Shown here: positions 1 to 5,187 of the stretch, one piece after another | How the letters are laid out: each line of letters starts with the position of its first letter | Position numbering within the stretch: position 1 is the stretch's first letter | Assembly: GCA_945872195.1 (NCBI GenBank) | Contig: CAMBZO010000219.1 | Coordinates: 1-5,187 of the forward strand | DNA from: Akkermansia muciniphila | GTDB lineage: Bacteria > Verrucomicrobiota > Verrucomicrobiia > Limisphaerales > SXTU01 | DNA length: 5,187 bases | Reading direction: 5' to 3' | Notes under the pieces: model-generated | What the model was told of the DNA's origin: nothing | Database searches by the model: none | What the model saw: only the letters and a program-made list of their open reading frames with translations | Position numbers and translations under genes: made by a program

Positions 1-2
1 AG

Positions 3-149
3 GCCTACATGGTCAGCGGCACTTCGGCCTCGACGGCATTTGTCTCCGGCCTCGCAGCGGGGATGAAGTCGAGCACCGGCGCTTCCGCAGCCGCCGTGAC
101 CGCCAAGCTCAAGGAAGTGCTCGTCGTGCCGAAGCCGAACGGGAATTAA
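3..149 (+). CDS. C-terminal end of a subtilisin-family (S8) serine peptidase, partial
   Basis: The reading frame is open from the left edge and ends at TAA 147-149; only the last 48 residues are in the window. They begin AYMVSGTSASTAFVSGLAAG, which fits the catalytic-serine signature of subtilases (GTS-x-A-x-P-x-V-x-G) followed by the usual alanine-rich helix. The nucleophile would be the serine at 24-26. The proline normally found a few residues after this serine is replaced by alanine, a variation I believe occurs in some bacterial S8 proteins. Only about 40 residues follow the serine, so there is no C-terminal accessory or sorting domain; the tail ends in a short Pro/Lys/Asn stretch. Such enzymes are usually exported and hydrolyse proteins using an Asp-His-Ser triad, but the Asp and His regions and any signal peptide lie outside the window. 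The gene converges on folB with a 16-bp gap. The family is fairly secure; the substrate is unknown. Confidence 0.8.
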   Translation, partial: AYMVSGTSASTAFVSGLAAGMKSSTGASAAAVTAKLKEVLVVPKPNGN

Positions 150-165
150 ACCGGCGCAAAAAAGT

Positions 166-522
166 TTAACTCCGCGTCCGCGTCAGTCGCACGCTCACAT
201 GCCTCGCTTCGGGGATGATGAACTTCTTCACCTCGACCGTTACCTCCTCCGCGCAAAAGTCCACCAGCACCATCGCCGCGATATCCGCCGCGAGTTTCTC
301 AATCAGCTTCCAGCTCCGGCCCTCGCCGAAGGCCAGCAGGCGGCGCGACACGGCGTAGTAGTCAATCGTCTCGCGCAGGTCATCGCTCGCGGCAGCGCGG
401 GTGAAATCGCGCTGCATCTCGATGGTGAGCAGCAACCGCTGCGGCTGCGCGCGCTCCGCGTCCGGCACGCCGACGTGGTAGTGAACTTCCAGATCGACGA
501 GGGTGATCGTGTCGGTGGGCAT
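166..522 (-). CDS. folB: Dihydroneopterin aldolase (FolB)
   Basis: This 118-residue protein has the usual length for FolB, which cleaves 7,8-dihydroneopterin to 6-hydroxymethyl-7,8-dihydropterin and glycolaldehyde in cytoplasmic tetrahydrofolate synthesis. Family landmarks are visible in order: the N-terminal strand ITLVDLEVHYHVGV; the conserved glutamate E23 just after GV; the SDDLRETIDYYAV segment (46-58) with the active-site tyrosine at 55 or 56; the IEKLAADIA helix with E75, which fits the pterin-anchoring glutamate; and VTVEVKKF near the C-terminus with catalytic lysine K100 (or K99). In many homologues this lysine is followed by proline; here it is phenylalanine. The ATG at 520-522 begins right before the first family strand, so the start is secure, although no Shine-Dalgarno sequence precedes it. 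The gene lies 52 bp downstream of the HAD-Nudix gene on the same strand and is probably co-transcribed with it. A related activity (epimerase or FolX-like) cannot be excluded. Confidence 0.93.
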   Translation of the reverse strand: MPTDTITLVDLEVHYHVGVPDAERAQPQRLLLTIEMQRDFTRAAASDDLRETIDYYAVSRRLLAFGEGRSWKLIEKLAADIAAMVLVDFCAEEVTVEVKKFIIPEARHVSVRLTRTRS

Positions 523-531
523 AGGGTGGGT

Positions 532-596
532 GGTTGAAGAGTTGAAGGGTGGAAGCGTGAACGGGGGCTGCTCTTCAACTCTTCAACTCTTCAACC
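532..596. repeat. 16-bp inverted repeat built from 8-bp tandem units, between HAD-Nudix and folB
   Basis: Positions 532-547 and 581-596 are perfect reverse complements over 16 bp (GGTTGAAGAGTTGAAG against CTTCAACTCTTCAACC), with 33 bp between them. The right side consists of three exact tandem copies of TCTTCAAC (572-595), so a shifted pairing with 573-587 is also possible over 15 bp. On the minus strand the first arm codes for the last residues of the HAD-Nudix protein, its TGA stop (575-577) falls at the arm-loop side, and the second arm ends 9 nt before the folB start. The transcript could therefore fold into a long hairpin over the junction. No U-run follows, so it is not a standard intrinsic terminator. 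Confidence 0.8.
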
Positions 597-1648
597 TCTT
601 CCAAAAGTATCCTCGTCGGCCGGTTCAGCTCCATCCCCATTGCCTCGGCCACCGAGACCCAGCGGAACTCCTCCGCCTCGTCGTTCAGCGTGACGGGCGG
701 GGCGCTGCCGGCGACGCGGCAGGTGTAGTTGAGCAGGAGGAAGTGGGCGTCCCGGTAAAACTCCTTCGAGTGGATGCAGTCCTGCACCAGCACGAAGCGG
801 AGGTCCGTGATGTCGAGGTTGGTCTCCTCCTTCAACTCGCGGCGGAGCGCGTCTTCGGAGCGTTCGCCCCACTTGATCTTGCCGCCGGGGATGCCCCAGA
901 GATGCGACCACTTGTGCGTGCGGATCATGAGCACGTGGTCGTCGGCATCGCGGATGAGACCGCCGACGGTGGAGATGGGCAGCGGTTGAGAGTTGAGGGT
1001 TGAGAGTTGAGCGGCGAGGCGCATTTCGTTCCGCGTCAACAGGGCGCGGAGTTCGCCGAGGTGCTCGACGATGAGGTCGGGCGCGGCGGCGCGGAGTTGC
1101 GGGAGTTTGTTGTAGCCCGTGAGGACGGCCACGGAATGGATGCCGCCGTGCTTCGCGGTCTCGATGTCGTGCGCCATGTCGCCGATGAAGACGGTGGCTT
1201 GCGGGTCGAGGCCGTTCTCGGCGAGGAGCTGCTGGATGACCTGCCGCTTGTCCCAGACGCCGGTGTAAGGCCGGTCAATGAACCGCCCGAAATCCGTGCG
1301 CGCGGCCTGGGTCTGCCAGTGGTCGGGATGCACCGTGCTCAGGAGAAACGTCCGCACGCCGCGCTCGCGGCAGAAGACGAGAAACTCGCGCGCGTGCGGC
1401 AGCGGCTCGACGAGGTCCTGCACTTCGCGGAAGCGTTCGTGAAACCATTGCTCCAGTTGCACCATCGGCACGCCGGGCAGGTGGCGGTCGTAGAAGGGCT
1501 GGAACGGCAGGCAGAACTCGGCGCGGAACTGGTCGAGGGACAGCTCCGGTTTGCCGGCGGAGACGAAGACATGGTTGGTGGCGCGCAGCACGGCGGGCAG
1601 GTCATCCACCAGCGTGCCCGACCAATCAAAGATGATGTTCTGAATCAT
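575..1648 (-). CDS. Fusion of a HAD-like phosphatase and a Nudix hydrolase
   Basis: The 357-residue protein has two catalytic domains. Residues 1 to about 205 are a HAD-superfamily hydrolase: nucleophile motif FDWSGTLVDD with D8; motif II LLSTVHPDHW around S104; a motif III lysine, probably K134; and motif IV FIGDMAHD with D157 and D161. Residues about 224-357 are a Nudix hydrolase: the Nudix box runs 256-278 (G256, E262, R270-E271-L272, E274-E275) and departs from consensus only by asparagine N277 in place of the last glycine. The linker (213-222, AQLSTLNSQP) is encoded by a 7-bp tandem repeat. In HAD enzymes the second motif I aspartate is the general acid/base; here it is S10, so activity may be unusual. 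I chose the ATG at 1646-1648 because MIQNIIFDWSGTL is a canonical HAD N-terminus; the open frame continues upstream to 1975, but that part is Arg/Leu-rich and antisense to another ORF. The gene lies directly upstream of folB. The domains are certain; the substrate is inferred at best. Confidence 0.95.
   Translation of the reverse strand: MIQNIIFDWSGTLVDDLPAVLRATNHVFVSAGKPELSLDQFRAEFCLPFQPFYDRHLPGVPMVQLEQWFHERFREVQDLVEPLPHAREFLVFCRERGVRTFLLSTVHPDHWQTQAARTDFGRFIDRPYTGVWDKRQVIQQLLAENGLDPQATVFIGDMAHDIETAKHGGIHSVAVLTGYNKLPQLRAAAPDLIVEHLGELRALLTRNEMRLAAQLSTLNSQPLPISTVGGLIRDADDHVLMIRTHKWSHLWGIPGGKIKWGERSEDALRRELKEETNLDITDLRFVLVQDCIHSKEFYRDAHFLLLNYTCRVAGSAPPVTLNDEAEEFRWVSVAEAMGMELNRPTRILLEEVEELKS
985..1012. 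repeat. Four 7-bp tandem units at the HAD/Nudix domain junction
   Basis: There are four consecutive heptamers, GTTGAGA, GTTGAGG, GTTGAGA and GTTGAGC, so the pattern also has a 14-bp period. On the minus strand they encode residues 213-222 of the HAD-Nudix protein, exactly the linker between the two enzyme domains. Because 7 is not a multiple of 3, gain or loss of one unit would shift the frame and separate the Nudix domain from the HAD domain. Confidence 0.9.
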
Positions 1649-1708
1649 GCGCGCGGGGACTTTGCGGAGGCAGAGCGGAGATGCAACGGAATCCTCCCGC
1701 CCGCGGTG

Positions 1709-1906
1709 ATGAGGGGCGTGCAGTTCGCGCTCCGCAAGACGGACACCGCGCACGAGCAGCCGAAGGCGAAGTGCCCGTTCGTCACGCAGCGCGAGAGGGT
1801 GAAGAAACTCTGGGGGACCGACGCCGACCCGCTGGCGCACAAGACCGAGTGGGAGGCGAAGCTGTGGCGCGTGAGCCGCAGGCATTTCACGAAGGGGAGC
1901 CAGTAA
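1709..1906 (+). CDS. Small basic hypothetical protein (65 aa)
   Basis: I do not recognise this protein. The frame reads MRGVQFALRKTDTAHEQP and continues to TAA at 1904-1906. The support is compositional: 63 of 65 sense codons end in G or C, the second position is close to balanced and the first is intermediate, the pattern expected of a real gene at this G+C content. The overlapping minus-strand frame encodes only Arg/Leu/His-rich sequence. The product is strongly basic (8 Lys and 7 Arg against 7 acidic residues), has three tryptophans (35, 48, 53) and one cysteine (C22), and lacks a signal peptide or membrane segment; nucleic-acid binding is possible but unproven. The start is uncertain: GTG at 1706-1708 is directly adjacent, and no ribosome binding site is seen. 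It diverges from the HAD-Nudix gene with 60 bp between starts and converges on mutL with a 65-bp gap. It could also be the conserved tail of a decayed gene. Confidence 0.5.
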   Translation: MRGVQFALRKTDTAHEQPKAKCPFVTQRERVKKLWGTDADPLAHKTEWEAKLWRVSRRHFTKGSQ

Positions 1907-1971
1907 TCCGTGGGCGAGGGAGGTATCGAGCAACTCGCGGACAAGCGCACGTCTCCGCATTCGCACGCACT

Positions 1972-3945
1972 TCACTGCGCGCGGCCAAACTTCTTCTCCA
2001 GCTCCTTCAAACTCATCTCGATAATCGTGGGCCGGCCGTGCGGGCAGGTGTAGGGCATCCGGCAGCGGCGCAGGTCGGCGACGAGATTCTCCAACTCCGG
2101 GCCGGCGAGCGGGTCGTTGGCTTTCACTGCGTGGCGGCAGACGGTCTTGGCGATGACATCCTCGCCGAGGCGCAGCGCGTTGACGCCTTCCCCGGCGGAC
2201 TTGAGCGCGTCCACGAGTTCAACCACGAAGCGGCGCGAGTCGGAAACCTTTGCGAAGGGCGGCAGCGCTTCGAGGAGGAAGGTCCGCTCGCCAAACTCGC
2301 TGAGCCCCACGCCGAGGCGCGAGAGGATGGGCAGTTGCTTGCGGAGGAACTCCACATCGCGCACGGACAACTCGACGGTCTCGGGAAGCAACAGCCGTTG
2401 CGAGTCCGCCTCGCCGCCGGCTTCGAGGCGGTCGAGCATCTGCTCAAACAGAACTCGCTCGTGCGCCGCGTGCTGGTCCATCAGCACGAGCCCGCGGTCG
2501 CTCTCCAGCACCACGTAGAGCCGGCTGATGACGCCGACGAGGCGGAGCGGGACGGAAAGCAATGGGGAATGGGGAGCGGTGCTGACGGGTGCCATCGGCT
2601 CCACGCTGTCCGCTGACTGCTGACTGCTGACTGCTGTCCGCTGTGCGCTGAATCCCATCGGCAAGGGCGTTTGCTTCGGCGCGGTGGCGGGCCAGTCGGG
2701 GATGGGCTTGCCCGGCAGCGATGGGAAGAAGTCGGGGGTGGCATCGGCAGACGGGAGCGGCTGCGGGATTGTGCTAGGGACGCGCTGCTGGGCGTCCTCG
2801 TGAGAACTAACTTCGCTCGACGGTAGCGAACACTGGCCGACTGGAAGGTCGGCCGTGCCGGGCGCGTGGAAGCGCAGCAGCGTGTCGCGGATCGCCTGCG
2901 TGACAAAGGCGCGGATCGCGCGCTCGTGGTGGAACTTCACCTCGCGCTTGGCGGGATGGATGTTCACGTCCACCTGCGCGGGGTCGAGTTCGAGGAAGAG
3001 GCACGCGACGGGGTAACGGCCCTTCATCAACGCGGTGTGGTAGCCCTCCATGAGCGCGAAGTTCAGCGCGCGGTTCTCGATGGGGCGGCGGTTGACGAAG
3101 AGATGCTGGTCATCGCGCGAGCCGCGCGAGACCCCGGGCGCACCGATGAAACCCCAGAGGCGGATTGCCGATTGCGGATTGCCGATTGCGGATTGCTCGA
3201 TGGCGGCGGCGTCGGGTAATTCCGAGTAGGTGCTGCGCGTGTCCACGGTGAGGAGTTTTAAGTCGGTGCCTTGCAGCGCGCGCAGGCGCTCGCGGAGGGC
3301 GGCGAGCTGGCCGGCGGGGTCGGTGGCTGGCGGCGCGGTGGGGAGCTGGAAGACGGTGCGGCTGTCCGTGGTGAAGGTGAAGGCGACGTGTGGGTGCGCG
3401 AGCGCGGCGAGCGTGAGGTAATGGTGGATGTGTGCGCGCTCGGTCTCCTCGGTGCGAAGGAATTTCCGGCGCACGGGCAGATTGAAGAAGAGTTGGCGCA
3501 CCTCGACGCTCGTGCCGCTCGGCGCACCGGCGGAGCGGACTTCCAGAATCTTGCCGCCGTGGACGATGACTTGCGTGGCCTCGGGCGACTCGCTGTCACG
3601 CTCGCGGGTGGTGAGGGTGAAGCGGCTAACGCTGGCGATGCTCGGCAGCGCCTCGCCGCGAAAGCCCATCGTGGTGATTCGGAAGAGGTCCTCGGCGTTC
3701 CGCACCTTGCTGGTGGCGTGGCGTTCGAGGCAGAGCAGCGCGTCGTCGCGGCTCATGCCAAGTCCATCGTCCGTCACGCGGACAAGGCCGCGCCCGCCCG
3801 CGAGAATTTCCACCGTGAGATGCGCGGCCTGGGCGTCGAGGGCGTTCTCGACGAGCTCCTTCACGACGCTGGCCGGGCGCTCGATCACCTCGCCAGCGGC
3901 GATTTGATTGGCGACTTGCTCAGGCAACAGGCGGATGCGATTCAT
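1972..3945 (-). CDS. mutL: DNA mismatch repair protein MutL, nicking-endonuclease type
   Basis: The 657-residue protein has full MutL architecture. The N-terminal GHKL ATPase (1 to about 200) shows ELVENALDA with catalytic E30 and Mg-binding N34, DDGLGM (59-64), ATSK (77-80) and GFRGEAL (94-100). The transducer domain (about 205-340) has FVNRRPI (283-289) and NIHPAKREVKF (328-338), where K333 matches the ATP-contacting lysine of E. coli. A Pro/Ser-rich linker (about 341-463) leads to the dimerisation and endonuclease domain with the full DQHA(X)2E(X)4E motif at 490-501, CRHAVKANDPL from 603, CPHGRP (634-639) and terminal FGR (653-655). QRLLLP (516-521) fits the beta-clamp-binding motif. This MutL should therefore nick the strand itself after MutS recruits it, as in bacteria lacking MutH. 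Two 7-bp repeat tracts interrupt the gene, encoding residues 251-262 in the transducer and 432-447 in the linker. The ATG at 3943-3945 gives the standard N-terminus; no Shine-Dalgarno sequence is visible. Confidence 0.99.
   Translation of the reverse strand: MNRIRLLPEQVANQIAAGEVIERPASVVKELVENALDAQAAHLTVEILAGGRGLVRVTDDGLGMSRDDALLCLERHATSKVRNAEDLFRITTMGFRGEALPSIASVSRFTLTTRERDSESPEATQVIVHGGKILEVRSAGAPSGTSVEVRQLFFNLPVRRKFLRTEETERAHIHHYLTLAALAHPHVAFTFTTDSRTVFQLPTAPPATDPAGQLAALRERLRALQGTDLKLLTVDTRSTYSELPDAAAIEQSAIGNPQSAIRLWGFIGAPGVSRGSRDDQHLFVNRRPIENRALNFALMEGYHTALMKGRYPVACLFLELDPAQVDVNIHPAKREVKFHHERAIRAFVTQAIRDTLLRFHAPGTADLPVGQCSLPSSEVSSHEDAQQRVPSTIPQPLPSADATPDFFPSLPGKPIPDWPATAPKQTPLPMGFSAQRTAVSSQQSADSVEPMAPVSTAPHSPLLSVPLRLVGVISRLYVVLESDRGLVLMDQHAAHERVLFEQMLDRLEAGGEADSQRLLLPETVELSVRDVEFLRKQLPILSRLGVGLSEFGERTFLLEALPPFAKVSDSRRFVVELVDALKSAGEGVNALRLGEDVIAKTVCRHAVKANDPLAGPELENLVADLRRCRMPYTCPHGRPTIIEMSLKELEKKFGRAQ
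2605..2650. repeat. 7-bp tandem repeat in the mutL linker region
   Basis: The tract reads GCTGTCC, three exact GCTGACT units, GCTGTCC, GCTGTGC and a final GCTG: more than six heptamers, of which 2612-2632 are perfect. On the minus strand it encodes MutL residues 432-447 (around SAQRTAVSSQQSADS) in the poorly conserved linker between the ATPase and endonuclease halves. Added residues there should be tolerated, but a change of one unit would cause a frameshift that removes the endonuclease domain. Confidence 0.9.
3160..3194. repeat. 7-bp tandem repeat in the mutL transducer domain
   Basis: Five heptamers alternate GCGGATT and GCCGATT, that is, two and a half copies of a 14-bp unit. On the minus strand they encode MutL residues 251-262 (QSAIGNPQSAIR), placed just before the LWGFIG strand. 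Most MutL proteins pass here with a short loop, so the tract looks like an insertion of roughly a dozen residues into a surface loop. Confidence 0.9.
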
Positions 3946-4043
3946 CGCGGTCCGTGAGTGTCGCGCGGTGAAGCGGGGAGGGGCAAGAATTCAGTGGTCA
4001 GTTTTTAGTCAGCGGTCGGGACACGGGATGCTCACTGAAGACT
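3946..4043. other. Intergenic region between the histidine kinase gene and mutL, with a degenerate repeat
   Basis: These 98 bp separate the kinase stop from the mutL start. They contain a decayed tract of the same style as the other repeats: TCAGTGG at 3991, TCAGTTT at 3998 and TCAGCGG at 4009. TTCAGTG (3990-3996) is the exact reverse complement of CACTGAA (4033-4039), but with a 36-bp loop and no T-run this is not a convincing terminator. I find no clear promoter or ribosome binding site for mutL, so read-through from the kinase gene is possible. Confidence 0.5.
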
Positions 4044-5138
4044 CTATCTGCTCAGGGGCAGCGTGAAGACAAACGTCGCGCCCTTCCCTGGTTCGCTGCG
4101 GGCGGAGATTTTACCGCCGTGGCTCTCGACGATCTTCTTGCAGATGGAGAGTCCTAGCCCGGTGCCGTTTTGTTTCCCGTGCGTCACGAACGGTTCGAAG
4201 AGCCGCGCGGCAATCTCCGGGGCGATGCCGGGACCGGAGTCTTCGACCTCTGTGACCACTTCGCCGCCGCGCGCAGCCGCGCGAATCGTGATGACGCCGC
4301 CGGATTTCATCTCGTCCACGGCGTTGTTGACGAGGTTGCAGTAGAGGCGCGAAAGGCGCTGTGGCTCGACTTGCACGATGACCGGTGGCAGCGGTGACTC
4401 GATGCGCAACTGCATCCCGCGCGCGGCGATTTCAGCGCCGATCTCCTCGCCCAACGCAGTGACATACTCGGCGTAGTTGACCGAGGCCAGGACAAGTTGC
4501 GGGTTGGTGTTGCGCGTGAAGTCCAGCAGCTCGTTGAGCATGTTGGTCATGCGCGCGACCTGCTGGCAGATGCGCACCTGCGCCTGGCCGCGCATCTCGG
4601 GCGTGGCGATCTCCATGCCGGCCATCTCCGCGGCGAGCCCGATGATGTTGAGCGGATTCTTGAAGTCGTGGACGATGGTGCGTGCGAATCGGCCCACCAT
4701 GGCGAGGCGCTCGGCCTGGAGGATCTCATCAATGTATTTCTGGTTCAGCGAGCGGACGCGGTGGCTGAACTCGCGGATGAGTTTCAGCGCCAGCTTGGGC
4801 CGGTGCTCGAGCAGAGCGAGCAGCTCCTCGCGCCCGATGCAGAACGCCCGCGTCTCCACCTCGGCGGTGGCGGTGGCGGAACGCGGCGCCTCCTCCAGTA
4901 GGGCCATCTCGCCAAAGAACTCGCCGGCGCTGACGGTCGCCAGCGGGCGTGCATCTTTGTCGACGATTGCGGAGATAATGACAGTGCCCGACTCGACAAG
5001 ATAGAAACCGTCGCCCGGATCGCCCGCGTGAAAGATGGTCTGGCCAGCCTTGAAACAACGCATCTTGGCGGTGAGCTTCAGCGCCTGCAGATCCTCGTTG
5101 AGAAGTCCGGCGAAGCGCCTGTCTTCGGCTGGGGTCAT
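4044..5138 (-). CDS. Soluble histidine kinase with N-terminal cyclic-nucleotide-binding domain
   Basis: The 364-residue protein has a Crp/Fnr-type cNMP-binding domain at about 12-130, with the phosphate-binding cassette at FFGEMALLEEAPRSATATA (74-92); E77 and R86 fit the residues that contact ribose and phosphate, so a cyclic nucleotide ligand is plausible. A short helical linker (about 131-146) leads to a dimerisation/phosphoacceptor domain with H-box IVHDFKNPL and phosphorylated histidine H157. The HATPase_c domain follows: N box NLVNNAVDEM (N268, N272, D275), G1 box DSGPGI (300-305), F box LFEPF (313-317) and G2 box GTGLGL (325-330). There is no transmembrane segment, signal peptide or receiver domain, so it should be a cytoplasmic kinase passing phosphate to a separate response regulator, which is not in the window. 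ATG 5136-5138 is the first in-frame Met, but the frame stays open to the right edge without another ATG, so an upstream start cannot be fully excluded. The gene lies 98 bp upstream of mutL on the same strand. Confidence 0.95.
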   Translation of the reverse strand: MTPAEDRRFAGLLNEDLQALKLTAKMRCFKAGQTIFHAGDPGDGFYLVESGTVIISAIVDKDARPLATVSAGEFFGEMALLEEAPRSATATAEVETRAFCIGREELLALLEHRPKLALKLIREFSHRVRSLNQKYIDEILQAERLAMVGRFARTIVHDFKNPLNIIGLAAEMAGMEIATPEMRGQAQVRICQQVARMTNMLNELLDFTRNTNPQLVLASVNYAEYVTALGEEIGAEIAARGMQLRIESPLPPVIVQVEPQRLSRLYCNLVNNAVDEMKSGGVITIRAAARGGEVVTEVEDSGPGIAPEIAARLFEPFVTHGKQNGTGLGLSICKKIVESHGGKISARSEPGKGATFVFTLPLSR

Positions 5139-5187
5139 GTGGCAGAAAATGTAGCGGGGTTCCCATTTCCGTAAAGCCCGGAGATTG

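Noticed and set aside
146..169. Inverted repeat TTAAAC/GTTTAA covering both convergent stop codons, considered as a shared terminator
   Set aside because: The stem is only 6 A/T-rich base pairs around a 12-nt loop, and the A-run lies inside the loop. It largely reflects two TAA stops facing each other.
1649..1975. N-terminal extension of the HAD-Nudix frame by 109 residues, up to a GTG at 1973-1975
   Set aside because: The extension is Arg/Leu/His-rich without domain features, lies antisense to the better-supported small ORF, and precedes a canonical HAD N-terminus that starts at the ATG at 1648.
3160..3194. Repeat tract as a CRISPR-like or transposon-end structure
   Set aside because: Units are 7 bp with no spacers, no terminal inverted repeats or target duplications are visible, and the tract is translated in frame within MutL.
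3271..3957. Long plus-strand open frame (228 codons) opposite the mutL N-terminus, with similar ones opposite HAD-Nudix and mutL (1007-1708, 1681-2616, 503-1003)
   Set aside because: These are antisense shadows in high-G+C DNA. Their products are Ala/Arg/Glu/Val-rich with no recognisable motif, while the minus strand encodes well-conserved enzymes.
3990..4039. Inverted repeat TTCAGTG/CACTGAA as a terminator of the kinase gene
   Set aside because: A 7-bp stem with a 36-bp loop and no T-run downstream is weak, and one arm belongs to the degenerate repeat tract.
5148..5175. Sigma70-like promoter for the kinase gene on the minus strand: TTTACG and TACATT with 16-bp spacing
   Set aside because: Each hexamer matches only 4 of 6 positions and the -10 box ends 9 nt before the ATG, so this could easily be chance. 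It would imply an almost leaderless mRNA.

Overview
The window is about 65% G+C, densely coded and chromosomal in character. It probably comes from a member of the Verrucomicrobiota, perhaps the Pedosphaera/Limisphaera side. I infer this from three things: a HAD phosphatase with an FDWSGT nucleophile motif, no visible Shine-Dalgarno sequence before any start, and several short tandem tracts of 7-bp or 8-bp units (giving peptides such as SAIGNPQSAI and AVSSQQSA) of a kind I associate with that phylum. The assignment is tentative. There is no rRNA or tRNA gene, CRISPR array, insertion sequence or phage gene.

Layout from left to right: (1) positions 3-149, + strand, the last 48 codons of a subtilisin-family (S8) serine peptidase, including its catalytic-serine motif. 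(2) 166-522, - strand, folB (dihydroneopterin aldolase), convergent with the peptidase across only 16 bp. (3) 575-1648, - strand, a HAD-like phosphatase fused to a Nudix hydrolase, 52 bp upstream of folB and in the same direction. (4) 1709-1906, + strand, a small basic protein of unknown function, supported mainly by codon usage. (5) 1972-3945, - strand, mutL, of the type that carries its own nicking endonuclease. (6) 4044-5138, - strand, a soluble histidine kinase with an N-terminal cyclic-nucleotide-binding domain. Every gap between genes is under 100 bp.

The four main minus-strand genes run in one direction, but the small plus-strand ORF separates mutL from the HAD-Nudix gene. The likely transcription units are therefore kinase with or without mutL, and HAD-Nudix with folB. 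The second pair is the most suggestive. Before FolB can act, folate synthesis must remove pyrophosphate from dihydroneopterin triphosphate (a Nudix reaction in known cases) and then the last phosphate (a phosphatase). A Nudix-phosphatase fusion next to folB could do both steps. This is a hypothesis from context only.

The second theme is the repeat tracts. Four loci carry 7- or 8-bp tandem repeats: one at the HAD-Nudix/folB junction, one exactly at the HAD/Nudix domain boundary, and two inside mutL. A fifth, degenerate tract lies between the kinase and mutL. Unit lengths of 7 and 8 are not multiples of three, so gain or loss of a single unit within a coding tract would shift the reading frame. 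That raises the question of whether mutL can be switched off reversibly.
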